This document shows, piece by piece, positions 45,688 to 55,167 of a DNA stretch of 64,000 bases. Made by a program: the position numbers and the translations under genes. The notes beneath the pieces are model-generated. The model was not told the origin of the DNA, made no database searches, and saw only the letters and a program-made list of their open reading frames with translations. This stretch comes from Rhodanobacter sp. (lineage in GTDB: Bacteria; Pseudomonadota; Gammaproteobacteria; Xanthomonadales; Rhodanobacteraceae): NCBI GenBank assembly GCA_030148505.1, contig JASBTI010000041.1:226245-290244 (forward strand). Direction: 5' to 3'. The first letter of the stretch is position 1; every line of letters starts with the position of its first letter.

Positions 45688-47328
45688 CTAACGCACTAGC
45701 CATGCCGTATTGTCTGCGTCCGGGGTGATCAGACGATCCAGCCCGCGCCCGACGAAGCGGCGCAGCGCGGCGGCAGGACGCGGATCGCCGTGACGGCTTG
45801 ACCAAGTCGCCTGGCGTGCCAGCAAGGCCGCCGCCGCACTGCGCGCGAGCGTGAGAGCGAGCCCGCGCGCGCCCGCTTCGAGCGCACCGCGTGCGGCGCT
45901 GTGGCGGTCCAGCCAGCGTGCTGCGGCGTCCAGTGCCTGTCGGATCACTGCGGCCACATGCATATCCTCGTTGCCCTCCAGCCAGCCGGTACTCGTGGTG
46001 CGCAATGCGTCCATACTGTCGCCAGCCAGTGCGCGCAGGCTGTCCAGCGAGAGCACGTTGGTAGTGCCCTCCCAAATCGCGTAAACCTGTGCATCACGCA
46101 GCAGTTGTGGCAGGCCGGTATCTTCGATGTAGCCGGCGCCGCCAAAACATTCCAATGCCTCGGAGCACAGCTCTACCGCCAGTTTGCCGGTCCACAACTT
46201 GGCGAGCGGGGTAAGCAGGCGGAGCGCGGCGACTTGGTGGGGTGCTGCCGCATGCTGTTCAACCTTGCCAAGCAGGTGTGCCACTTCAAACGCCAACGCG
46301 AAGGCGGCCTCGAACTCAGCCTGCATGTCGGCCAGGGTCTGCGCATGCAGGGGTTGCTCGAGCAAGGGGCGGCCGAAGGCCTCTCGACGCAAGGCATAGT
46401 CGCGCGCCAGGCTGATCGCGCGGGCCATGCTGGCCACCGCGCAGACCGCATTCCAGGTGCGCGTGACATTGAGCATCGGTGCGACCTGCCGTACACCGTG
46501 AGCCAGTTCGCCGAGTGGCCAGGCAGGCAGGCCCTCGAGGTGGATCTCGGCGGTCGGCAACTCGCGGGTGCCGAGCTTGTCCTTCAGCCGATCGATCACC
46601 AGCTCAGGCTTGCGTCGATCGCCATCCATGGTTTCGACGTAGAACAGCGCGAGCGCAGCGGTACCTTCCGCGGCGCCTTCGGGTCGTGCCAGGGCCAGTG
46701 CCGCCTCGCCGACCACCGCCGAACTGAACCACTTGCGGCCATGCAACCGCCACTGGCCATCGGTATCCCGGCGCGCGATCGTCTCGGTATCGCCGACATC
46801 CGAGCCGCCGATGTTCTCGGTCATCCATTGCCCGCTCAGCCAGAATGTGGCGGCATCGCGACTCAGAAAGTGCGGCAGCGCGCGTTCGATCAGCGTCGGG
46901 TTGCCGGAGGCCTTCAGCGCCGTAACGGCGCCGTCGGTCATCGCCAGCGGACAGGTATAGAACTCACTGGCCAGGTGGTACAGATAGACGCGGGCGAATT
47001 CCTCCAGCCGCGCATGTTCGTTGTCGGCGTGACCGGAGGCGAGCACGGCGTGGCGCGTCGTCATTGCGGCGCCTTCCTGCCAGGCCGCGGTCAGCTCGAT
47101 GCGATCGATACGCCCACCCCAGGCATCCCACCGGGTCAGTATCGGCTTGCGCGGCGTCGTGGTGCACACCCGCCGCCAGGCCATCTGCGCATAGTCGCCC
47201 AAGGCGTCGAGATCACCATCCAGGGCTGCGCGCCGATCGGCGGGCAGCGCACGATCGAGCAAGCTCAGCAGCAGCCGGTCGCTGCGATACGGGTGAGCCA
47301 GCTGCGGCGAATCTTGCAAGAAGGCCAT
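45688..47328 (-). CDS. Acyl-CoA dehydrogenase family protein (AidB-like)
   Basis: 546 residues, longer than standard acyl-CoA dehydrogenases (about 380) and close to AidB (541). Flavin-binding regions are LSGQWMTENIGGSDVGDTET and WRLHGRKWFSSAVVGEAALA. The C-terminal ACF-type region reads CFGGAGYIEDTGLPQLLRDA then IWEGTTNVLSLDSLRAL. AidB limits damage by alkylating agents in E. coli; here the substrate is unknown. It is divergent from a thioesterase gene across 100 bp. Confidence 0.9.
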   Translation of the reverse strand: MAFLQDSPQLAHPYRSDRLLLSLLDRALPADRRAALDGDLDALGDYAQMAWRRVCTTTPRKPILTRWDAWGGRIDRIELTAAWQEGAAMTTRHAVLASGHADNEHARLEEFARVYLYHLASEFYTCPLAMTDGAVTALKASGNPTLIERALPHFLSRDAATFWLSGQWMTENIGGSDVGDTETIARRDTDGQWRLHGRKWFSSAVVGEAALALARPEGAAEGTAALALFYVETMDGDRRKPELVIDRLKDKLGTRELPTAEIHLEGLPAWPLGELAHGVRQVAPMLNVTRTWNAVCAVASMARAISLARDYALRREAFGRPLLEQPLHAQTLADMQAEFEAAFALAFEVAHLLGKVEQHAAAPHQVAALRLLTPLAKLWTGKLAVELCSEALECFGGAGYIEDTGLPQLLRDAQVYAIWEGTTNVLSLDSLRALAGDSMDALRTTSTGWLEGNEDMHVAAVIRQALDAAARWLDRHSAARGALEAGARGLALTLARSAAAALLARQATWSSRHGDPRPAAALRRFVGRGLDRLITPDADNTAWLVR

Positions 47329-47428
47329 GGCATGCTCCGTTCCGGATCAGGGATCCAGTATAGGCCGACCGACATTCTCTCGCTGAACTGGCATCATCGA
47401 AAACCGGCGTATCGATGCAGGTGGCAGC

Positions 47429-48214
47429 ATGCAGTTTTCCGAAGTGATGCAGAGCGTGATACCCCATGGTGACGGCTGGCATGCCATGGTCGGCGAGGAT
47501 TGGCTGCAAGGCCGCAGTGTCTTCGGTGGTTTGCAGGCCGCGTTGGCGCTACGTGCGATGCGCGCGTTGGTGCCTGCGGATATGCCGCTGCGCAGTTTGC
47601 AGACGACTTTTGTGGCGCCGGTACCTGCAGGACCGATAAGCATTCGCGCGCGATGTCTGCGCCGGGGGCGCAGCGCGATCCAGCTCGAGGCCAGCTTGAT
47701 CGACGGCGAGCAGACGTTGTGCCGGGTGCTTGGCGTGTTCGGCAGCGCGCGGCCTTCGGCATTGAATTTCCAGCCAGTGCAGCCGCCGGTGGCCGCCAAG
47801 GCACCGCGCGAGCTGCACTACGTCGAAGGCCGCATGCCGGCCTTCACCCAGCATTTTCGCGCCTGCTGGTTGCGCGGCGACTTGCCATTCAGCGGGGGGC
47901 GGCAGCGCGAGAGCGTGGTGCGGGTCTCGTTGCGGGATGAAGGTCCGGTCGACGAAATCCATGTGCTGGCCTTCGGCGATTTCATTCCGCCGATCGCCTT
48001 GTCGATGTTCGACCGGCCCATACCCGGCAGCTCGCTCACCTGGATGCTCGAACTGCTGCGGGATCGTCACGACGATCTCGTTCTGGACGACTGGCGCATC
48101 GACGCCCAGCTGATCGCGGCCCGCGACGGCTATACCCAGCAAGACGTGATGCTATGGGGGCCGAACGGCGAGCCGGTGGCCTTGAGCCGGCAGAGCATGG
48201 TGGTGTTCGGCTGA
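47429..48214 (+). CDS. Acyl-CoA thioesterase family protein (TesB-like double hotdog)
   Basis: 261 residues in two hotdog halves. The first half has GDGWHAMVGEDWLQGRSVFG, LQAALALRAM and TTFVAPVPAGPISIRARCLR. The second has FSGGRQRESVVRVSLRDEGP and ends LDDWRIDAQLIAARDGYTQQ, then DVMLWGPNGEPVALSRQSMV, the typical TesB-like finish. It likely hydrolyses an acyl-CoA. It is divergent from the AidB-like dehydrogenase, which suggests a shared metabolic context. Confidence 0.87.
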   Translation: MQFSEVMQSVIPHGDGWHAMVGEDWLQGRSVFGGLQAALALRAMRALVPADMPLRSLQTTFVAPVPAGPISIRARCLRRGRSAIQLEASLIDGEQTLCRVLGVFGSARPSALNFQPVQPPVAAKAPRELHYVEGRMPAFTQHFRACWLRGDLPFSGGRQRESVVRVSLRDEGPVDEIHVLAFGDFIPPIALSMFDRPIPGSSLTWMLELLRDRHDDLVLDDWRIDAQLIAARDGYTQQDVMLWGPNGEPVALSRQSMVVFG

Positions 48215-48418
48215 GGGCGCGTGAGCAAGGCACGGCGATGGGCTACCTTCGCTCCGGATGAATTGCGGATGGATTGGATCGCATGGCGGGGCTGTGGAAC
48301 ACTGGGCTGCGATTGTTCTGTATGCCCCTGTTACAGTTTGCACGGTAGTGGTGGGTGTCAAGATTGCGCTGTACTTTGAGATTTACTCTGCCGTGGACGT
48401 AACGTCAGGAGCACCAAC

Positions 48419-48622
48419 ATGGTTGAGTACAAAAAAGAAGACTTGCTGGGTGGCTGGTCGATCAAGGTGATCGCAGAGGGCTCAGTTCTTGGCCATATCC
48501 GCAAACACGGACAAGACGGGGGCTTTGTTTACTTCAGGGGTCCAGACAATCAGCTCAACGGATCGCTTCAAGACCAAGATCTCGGTGCTCTCAAAGTCAA
48601 GATTGAAGCGACTTTAAGGTGA
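48419..48622 (+). CDS. Small hypothetical protein
   Basis: 67 residues, MVEYKKEDLLGGWSIKVIAE onward, with a beta-like core around GHIRKHGQDGGFVYFRGPDN. AGGAG lies 7 nt before ATG. Base composition of this stretch, about half G+C, is clearly lower than its neighbours, which suggests acquired DNA. No family recognised. The 204 bp before it hold no other gene, and the 111 bp after it show nothing notable. Confidence 0.6.
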   Translation: MVEYKKEDLLGGWSIKVIAEGSVLGHIRKHGQDGGFVYFRGPDNQLNGSLQDQDLGALKVKIEATLR

Positions 48623-48733
48623 AGGTCAAATACGCGATTTCCGCCGAGGCCGTTTCATGGCTCAGCGTGATTTCGGGTTCAACGCTGTCGATTCACGCCG
48701 GCGTGCTTAAAGATTTGAAATCGCCGATGTCGC

Positions 48734-49704
<971 letters not shown>

Positions 49705-49764
49705 TCATTGGCAGTACGCTAGTGTACTGGTCGATGGCGACGATGTTGGCAGCAAGGGATATCG

Positions 49765-51039
49765 ATGGTTCGACGTTTCAACCGTGATCGCACGGCGAGC
49801 TTCGGCCGTTTCATCTGGCAGCGCTTTGTCGACGACAAGTGCTTCGAGACGGCTGGTGCGTTGTCGTATACCACACTGGTTTCGCTGGTGCCGCTGACGG
49901 TGGCGGTTTTCGCGATGTTTTCGGCGTTTCCGATGTTTGCCGATGCGCGCAATACCTTGGTCAACTTCGTGTTTGCCAATTTCGTGCCGACCGCGGGCGA
50001 GAAAGTGCAGGCCGCGATGCTGGGGTTTGCTGCCAACGCCAGCCAGCTTACCGGCATCAGCATCCTGGTGATGCTGTTCAGCGCGCTGTCGATGATGATC
50101 AGCATCGAGGATCGCCTGAACCGGATCTGGCGGGTGCATCAGGCGCGCGGATGGACCTCGCGGGTGTTGCTTTACTGGGCGGCATTGACGCTGGGGCCGA
50201 TCCTGATCGTCGGCGGTATCGCGGTGACTTCGTTCGTCACCGCGGTGCCGTTGCTGCATGACACCATGGGAAATCTGGGCATTGGCGAGCGACTGCTGGG
50301 GGTGTTGCCGTTCGTGGTGACCTTCATCACTTTGTGGCTGATGTACGTCTTGATTCCCAACTGCAAGGTTTCGCGCACCGATGCGGCGATCGGTGCGTTG
50401 CTCGGGGCGGTGCTATTCGAAGTTGCGCGCTGGGGTTTCACCGTGTTCGTGCGCAATGCGCAGACCTACCAGCAGATCTACGGGGTACTGGCGGCGATTC
50501 CGATTTTCCTGCTGTGGATCTACCTGTCGTGGGTGATCGTGATCCTGGCCGCGTCTATCGCCGCGTCGGCGTCGGCATTCGAGTATCAGCCCCCGAGCGA
50601 GAAGCTGCGCCAGGACGCCGAATTTCTCGGCCTGCTGGTGGTGCTTGGCCATTTTGTCGAGGCCCAGCGGACTGGGGGGAGCGTGGATCCGGCCAGTGTG
50701 GGCGCGCTTGAGCCGGGCTTGCACGGCAGCGCGATTGCCTGCTACTTCGAAGATCTGCAACGGGCCGACCTGATACGGCGCGGGGAAGGCGGTGGTTGGC
50801 TGCTCAGTCGCAGCCTGGACAGTACCGACCTGTTGCGTGTGTACCAGGCAACCAGCTACCGCCTGCCATTGCAGCCGATGGAAGAGGCTGCCGCGCTAGG
50901 CGTCGAGTTGCCGCCGGGCCTGCTGGCCATGCTGGTGGCGCTGGCATCGTCGCTGGAGGCGAAGCTGGGTACCCGGCTCGCCTGTATTTATCCCCTGACC
51001 GCAATCAGCGCGGACCCTACCGAGGAACCTGTCGCATGA
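49765..51039 (+). CDS. YihY-family inner membrane protein with C-terminal extension
   Basis: 424 residues. The YihY/RbnB-like membrane domain spans about residues 10-270 with six helices: FETAGALSYTTLVSLVPLTV, then LGAVLFEVARWGFTVFVRNA and QQIYGVLAAIPIFLLWIYLS. Beyond it are about 150 soluble residues (YQPPSEKLRQDAEFLGLLVV onward) that look like a helical, winged-helix-type domain, as found in the longer proteobacterial members. The family was once misnamed ribonuclease BN; the true role is unclear. Its stop overlaps the TlpA-like gene. Confidence 0.88.
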   Translation: MVRRFNRDRTASFGRFIWQRFVDDKCFETAGALSYTTLVSLVPLTVAVFAMFSAFPMFADARNTLVNFVFANFVPTAGEKVQAAMLGFAANASQLTGISILVMLFSALSMMISIEDRLNRIWRVHQARGWTSRVLLYWAALTLGPILIVGGIAVTSFVTAVPLLHDTMGNLGIGERLLGVLPFVVTFITLWLMYVLIPNCKVSRTDAAIGALLGAVLFEVARWGFTVFVRNAQTYQQIYGVLAAIPIFLLWIYLSWVIVILAASIAASASAFEYQPPSEKLRQDAEFLGLLVVLGHFVEAQRTGGSVDPASVGALEPGLHGSAIACYFEDLQRADLIRRGEGGGWLLSRSLDSTDLLRVYQATSYRLPLQPMEEAAALGVELPPGLLAMLVALASSLEAKLGTRLACIYPLTAISADPTEEPVA

Positions 51040-51524
51040 CCGTGTTGAAATCCATCGCGTTGAAATCCACCCTGATCCTGGCCGCCGCACTGACTCCCGC
51101 AGTGGCTGCCTGTGCCGCGATGCCGGAAAAACCGGCCCTGCACGTCACCACCCTCGATGGCAAGACCTTCGACCTCGCGGCGCAGCGCGGGCATTGGGTC
51201 ATCATCAACTACTGGGCGACGTGGTGTGTGCCGTGCATCAAGGAGATGCCGGACATTTCACGGTTCGTCGCCAGCCACCAAAATGTGAGGGCGATCGGTC
51301 TGGCCTTCGAGGACAGTGGCAAGGCCGATATCGAAGCGTTCATGCGCAAGCATCCGGTGGTCTATCCGATTGCCCAGGTGATGCTGGACAAGCCAGTGAA
51401 GGATTTCGACCCCCCTCGCGGACTGCCGACCACCTGGGTGATCGATCCGTCCGGCAAGGTCGCCAAGCGCTTTATCGGGCCGGTCAATGCCGTTTCGCTT
51501 ACCGCGGTGATTGGAGGCCGCTGA
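51036..51524 (+). CDS. TlpA-like thioredoxin-fold protein
   Basis: 162 residues. A signal peptide (STLILAAALTPAVAACAAM) is followed by a thioredoxin fold with active site WATWCVPCIKEM. The later cis-Pro region reads GLPTTWVIDPSGKVAKRFIG. It could be a periplasmic thiol reductase. If Cys24 (AVAAC) acts as a lipobox it would be a lipoprotein. ATG overlaps the yihY stop, and the stop overlaps acylphosphatase. Confidence 0.88.
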   Translation: MTVLKSIALKSTLILAAALTPAVAACAAMPEKPALHVTTLDGKTFDLAAQRGHWVIINYWATWCVPCIKEMPDISRFVASHQNVRAIGLAFEDSGKADIEAFMRKHPVVYPIAQVMLDKPVKDFDPPRGLPTTWVIDPSGKVAKRFIGPVNAVSLTAVIGGR

Positions 51525-51790
51525 TGCCTGCCGCGAAGTTCATCGTCAGCGGCAAGGTGCAAGGTGTGTTCTACCGCGCCAGTACCCGTGAGCAGGCGCT
51601 GCAGTTGGGCCTCAGCGGCATGGCGAGGAATCTCGCCGACGGCACGGTCGAGGTCTTGGCCTGCGGTTCGCGCGACGCGCTTGCCGCATTGGAGCGCTGG
51701 TTGTGGGAAGGGCCGGCGGCGGCGCAGGTCGACGCCGTCAGTCGCGATGAGATGCCGGCGCAGTCATGGCAAGGCTTCCGCATCGACTAG
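51524..51790 (+). CDS. acyP: Acylphosphatase
   Basis: 88 residues. The phosphate-binding motif reads VSGKVQGVFYRASTREQALQ, including the catalytic Arg of VFYR, followed by LGLSGMARNLADGTVEVLAC with the catalytic Asn. It hydrolyses acylphosphates such as carbamoyl phosphate. The start lies 1 base inside the previous stop (TGATG), with GGAGG upstream. Confidence 0.94.
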   Translation: MPAAKFIVSGKVQGVFYRASTREQALQLGLSGMARNLADGTVEVLACGSRDALAALERWLWEGPAAAQVDAVSRDEMPAQSWQGFRID

Positions 51791-51796
51791 TCGCCT

Positions 51797-52561
51797 TCAG
51801 AGCGTATCGGGCACCCGCCATGCGTGCTCGGTGACATGCTCGAGCTTCGGTCTGCCTTTGAGTTTTGGCAGCTTCACTTCGGCTATCGGCTTGTCGTGTT
51901 GCGGCAATTGCTGCAGCAGATGCCTGATCAGGTTGATCCGACCGCGTTTCTGGTCGTTGAAGTCAGCCACGAACCACGGTGCCTTGTCGGTATGCGTGCG
52001 CTCGATCATAACGTCGCGCAGCATGCCAATCTCGGCGTATTTTTGCCGGGCAGCGAGATCCACCGGTGACAGCTTCCAGCGCTTGAGAGGATCCTCGGCG
52101 CGTTCGGCGAAACGCTGCTCCTGCTGCTGCTGATCCACGGTAAGCCAGTATTTGAGCAGGATGATGCCGTCGTCGGTCAGGAGTTTTTCAAAGGCGGGCA
52201 CCGCATCAAGGAAGGCGGCATATTGGCCGGCGCTGCAGAAGCCCATCGCCGGCTCCACCACCCCCCGGTTGTACCAGCTGCGGTCGAACAGCACCATCTC
52301 GCCTGCTTGGGGGAGATGTGGCACGTAACGCTGAAAATACCATTGGCTTGCTTCGACCGCGCTGGGCTTTCCCAGCGCGGCAATACGGAAGCCTCGCGTA
52401 TCCAGGCTTTCGGTAATGGCCTTGATCACGCCACCCTTGCCCGCTGCGTCGCGCCCTTCGAAGATCACCACAACCCGCTGGCCGTTGCTGCGCAAGCCGC
52501 GCTGCAAGCGGATCAGGTCCAGTTGCAGTTGCTTCATCACCTTGCGGTAGTGGATGCCCAT
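51797..52561 (-). CDS. ppk2: Polyphosphate kinase 2, class I
   Basis: 254 residues, one-domain PPK2. Walker A VVIFEGRDAAGKGGVIKAI, Walker B VLFDRSWYNRGVVEPAMG, and the lid region CSAGQYAAFLDAVPAFEKLL are intact. The C-terminal RWKLSPVDLAARQKYAEI block is also typical. It uses polyphosphate to phosphorylate nucleoside diphosphates. It converges on acyP with a 6-nt gap. Confidence 0.94.
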   Translation of the reverse strand: MGIHYRKVMKQLQLDLIRLQRGLRSNGQRVVVIFEGRDAAGKGGVIKAITESLDTRGFRIAALGKPSAVEASQWYFQRYVPHLPQAGEMVLFDRSWYNRGVVEPAMGFCSAGQYAAFLDAVPAFEKLLTDDGIILLKYWLTVDQQQQEQRFAERAEDPLKRWKLSPVDLAARQKYAEIGMLRDVMIERTHTDKAPWFVADFNDQKRGRINLIRHLLQQLPQHDKPIAEVKLPKLKGRPKLEHVTEHAWRVPDTL

Positions 52562-52645
52562 GCGTCTTCCCCGTGATCGCCCGGCCCGCGGAATGTGGGT
52601 CGGCCACGCTGCACAGGCTACCGCGAAACCCCATGACGGAAGGAT

Positions 52646-53725
52646 TCAGGTGGCGCCCAGCGCCTGCAGCTGATCGGCTTGATGTTCGCGCATCAGAGCG
52701 TCGATCAGTTCGTGCAAGTCACCTTGCAGGGTTTCGGGAAGACGGTACAAAGTGAGGTTGATACGGTGATCGGTGATCCGACCCTGGGGGAAATTGTAGG
52801 TGCGTATGCGCTGGCTGCGGTCGCCGGAGCCGACCTGCAGTCGACGGGATTCGGCCTGTTCGGCGCTCTGTTTGCTACGCTCGGTGTCGAGCAGGCGAGC
52901 CTTCAGCAGGCTCATCGCACGGGCGCGATTCTTGTGCTGGCTGCGCTCTTCCTGGCATTCCACCACAGTACCAGTGGGCAGGTGCGTGATGCGGATCGCC
53001 GAGTCGGTCTTGTTGACGTGCTGCCCGCCTGCGCCGGAGGCCCGGAAAGTGTCGGTTTTCAGGTCGGCGGGGTTGATCGCGATGTCGTCGATATCGTCGA
53101 GTTCGGGCAGGATCGCCACCGTTGCGGCCGACGTATGGATGCGGCCCTGCGACTCGGTTTCCGGTACCCGTTGTACACGATGCGTGCCAGATTCGAATTT
53201 CAGCTGCGAATACGCGCCCTTGCCCTCGACCAACGCGACGATTTCCTTGTAGCCGCCGTGCTCCCCGGCGTGTTCGCTGAGCACTTCGACATGCCATCGA
53301 CGGTTTTCCGCATAACGTAAATACATGCGAAACAGGTCGCCGGCAAAGATCGCCGCCTCGTCGCCACCGGTTCCGGCGCGTATTTCCAGGTAAAGATTGG
53401 CGTCGTCGCGAGGATCTTTTGGCAGCAACAGCCGTTGAAGTTCGGCTTCGAGATCGCGCCGGCGCTGCTGTAGCCGTTCGATATCGTCACTGGCCAGCTC
53501 ACGCAGCTCGGGGTCATGCAGCATCGCCTCGGTCTGGGCCAGCTCGCGGTCGATCTGGTCGTGTTCCCGCAACGCCGTCGCGACGGGCTCCAGCTGGGCA
53601 TATTCCTGCGACAGTTCCCGGAAACGGTTGTTATCGGCCAGCACTTCGGGCTGACCCAGCAGCAGGCCGATTTCCTCATGGCGCTCGGCGAGTGCTTCGA
53701 GCTTGCGGCGAATCGATGGGGTCAT
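52646..53725 (-). CDS. prfA: Peptide chain release factor 1
   Basis: 359 residues, normal length. The catalytic GGQ is in [20 protein letters not shown]. The stop-codon tripeptide position reads PET in [17 protein letters not shown], a natural variant of PAT/PVT. It releases peptides at UAA/UAG. No Shine-Dalgarno is seen before ATG; the leader instead holds one arm of a 20-bp inverted repeat whose other arm is at 53791-53810. It is downstream of hemA, the common order. Confidence 0.97.
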   Translation of the reverse strand: MTPSIRRKLEALAERHEEIGLLLGQPEVLADNNRFRELSQEYAQLEPVATALREHDQIDRELAQTEAMLHDPELRELASDDIERLQQRRRDLEAELQRLLLPKDPRDDANLYLEIRAGTGGDEAAIFAGDLFRMYLRYAENRRWHVEVLSEHAGEHGGYKEIVALVEGKGAYSQLKFESGTHRVQRVPETESQGRIHTSAATVAILPELDDIDDIAINPADLKTDTFRASGAGGQHVNKTDSAIRITHLPTGTVVECQEERSQHKNRARAMSLLKARLLDTERSKQSAEQAESRRLQVGSGDRSQRIRTYNFPQGRITDHRINLTLYRLPETLQGDLHELIDALMREHQADQLQALGAT

Positions 53726-53741
53726 GATGGAGAGCGATAGG

Positions 53742-53810
53742 GAGTGGAGAGGAGTGAGAAACGAGAGTAACGGGATACGGCCTTCTCTATTTTCTCACTC
53801 CTCTCCACTC
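53742..53810. repeat. 20-bp perfect inverted repeat between hemA and prfA
   Basis: GAGTGGAGAGGAGTGAGAAA at 53742-53761 is matched by its exact reverse complement at 53791-53810, with a 29-nt loop. On the coding (minus) strand the first arm spans the last codons and stop of hemA. The second arm ends about 16 nt before the prfA start. No T-run follows, so it may be a translational/processing hairpin or a dispersed repeat rather than a terminator. Confidence 0.85.
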
Positions 53811-55066
53811 GCTTCTCGATCAAATCCGTACAACCGTCCGGCGGCGTGCAGCAGCTCGATATCCCCGCTCAACGTGGCCTCGCGCAGACGCGCGCTGGGG
53901 TGGTGCAGCAGCTTGTTGGTCAAGGTGTTGGCCAGAAACGCGAGGGCCTCATCGGGAGATTTGCCGCGGGCCAGCATGGTGCGTGCCTTGTCCAGCACTT
54001 CGTCACGATAGATCTCGGCGTGATGGCGCATGTCCAGCGCGGGGTTTTTCAAGCTCAGCGCACGGCGCCAGGCCATGTAGCGGTCGACTTGCAGATCAAT
54101 GATTGCATCGGCTTCACGGGCGGCCGCTTCCCGCGATCGCCGGTTGTCGTCGATTACCTGACGCAGGTCGTCGATACCGTACAGGTAGACGTCGGGGAGT
54201 TCACCGACGCCCGGCTCGATATCGCGGGGCACGGCGATGTCGACCATGAACATCGGTTTGCGCCGCCGACCGGTCATCGCTTTTTCGACCATGAGCCGGC
54301 TCAGAACCGGCTGCCGCGAGGCGGTGGACGAAATAACCACGTCAACTTCCGCCAGATGCTGTGGCAGGTCGCTCAGCGCAATTGCATAGCCACCGTAACG
54401 TCCGGCCAGCTCCTGGGCGGACTCCAGCGTGCGGTTGGCGACGATCAGACGCCGAGTGTCTTTTTCCGCCAGGTGCCGGGCCGCCAATTCGATCGTGTCG
54501 CCTGCGCCAATCAGCAGGACACACGCTTGTTCAAGGTCGGCGAAGACCTGTTCCGCCAGGCGTACGGCCGTGAACGCGACGGATACCGTATGTGCCCCGA
54601 TGCGGGTATCCGTGCGCACGCGCTTGGCAACGGAAAAGGTATTCTGCATCAAGCGGTCCAGCGGTGCGCGTAAGGCGCGTGCCTCGCGCGCCTGCTGGTA
54701 GGCTTCCTTGACCTGACCGAGAATCTGCGGTTCACCGAGCACCATCGAATCGAGGCCAGTGGCCACCCGGAACATGTGGCGTACGGCCTCCTGTTCGTCG
54801 TGTCGGTAGAGGAACTCGTCGAGCTTGCCCGGGGTCAAATGATGATGACGGCTCAACCATGTCCGTGGCACGGCTTCGGCGCCGGCGGTTACGCTCACAT
54901 AGAGTTCGGTGCGATTGCAGGTGGACAGAATCAATGCCTCTTCCACACCAGGTTCCTGGCTGAGCTCGCGCAACGCCGGGCCGGCGGTGGCCGGATCGAA
55001 CGCCACTTGTTCGCGCAGGGCGACCGGCGCGGTGAGGTGATTGAGCCCAAGGGCAATCAACGGCAT
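53795..55066 (-). CDS. hemA: Glutamyl-tRNA reductase
   Basis: 423 residues. The catalytic Cys is in EALILSTCNRTELYVSV, the conserved block GLDSMVLGEPQILGQVKEAY follows, and the NADPH site reads ACVLLIGAGDTIELAARHLA. The C-terminal dimerisation helix is present. It makes glutamate-1-semialdehyde, the first committed step of tetrapyrrole synthesis. The stop lies within the inverted repeat shared with the prfA leader. It is divergent from the TPR lipoprotein gene. Confidence 0.97.
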   Translation of the reverse strand: MPLIALGLNHLTAPVALREQVAFDPATAGPALRELSQEPGVEEALILSTCNRTELYVSVTAGAEAVPRTWLSRHHHLTPGKLDEFLYRHDEQEAVRHMFRVATGLDSMVLGEPQILGQVKEAYQQAREARALRAPLDRLMQNTFSVAKRVRTDTRIGAHTVSVAFTAVRLAEQVFADLEQACVLLIGAGDTIELAARHLAEKDTRRLIVANRTLESAQELAGRYGGYAIALSDLPQHLAEVDVVISSTASRQPVLSRLMVEKAMTGRRRKPMFMVDIAVPRDIEPGVGELPDVYLYGIDDLRQVIDDNRRSREAAAREADAIIDLQVDRYMAWRRALSLKNPALDMRHHAEIYRDEVLDKARTMLARGKSPDEALAFLANTLTNKLLHHPSARLREATLSGDIELLHAAGRLYGFDREASGEE

Positions 55067-55167
55067 GGTAGTGAGAACATCTCGGCGGTGGTGAACGATG
55101 ACGTTAGGCTAAGCTTGTCGCAACGTCCCCAAGTTTAATGACACATACGGCCGAAACAGGCGAACGG

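Noticed and set aside
45901..47472. 523-codon plus-strand open frame opposite the acyl-CoA dehydrogenase
   Set aside because: Mirror frame of a clear family protein; Arg/Gln/Cys-rich without domain.
48258..48470. 70-codon frame before the small low-GC gene
   Set aside because: Overlaps the better-supported gene at 48419 and lacks a ribosome-binding site.
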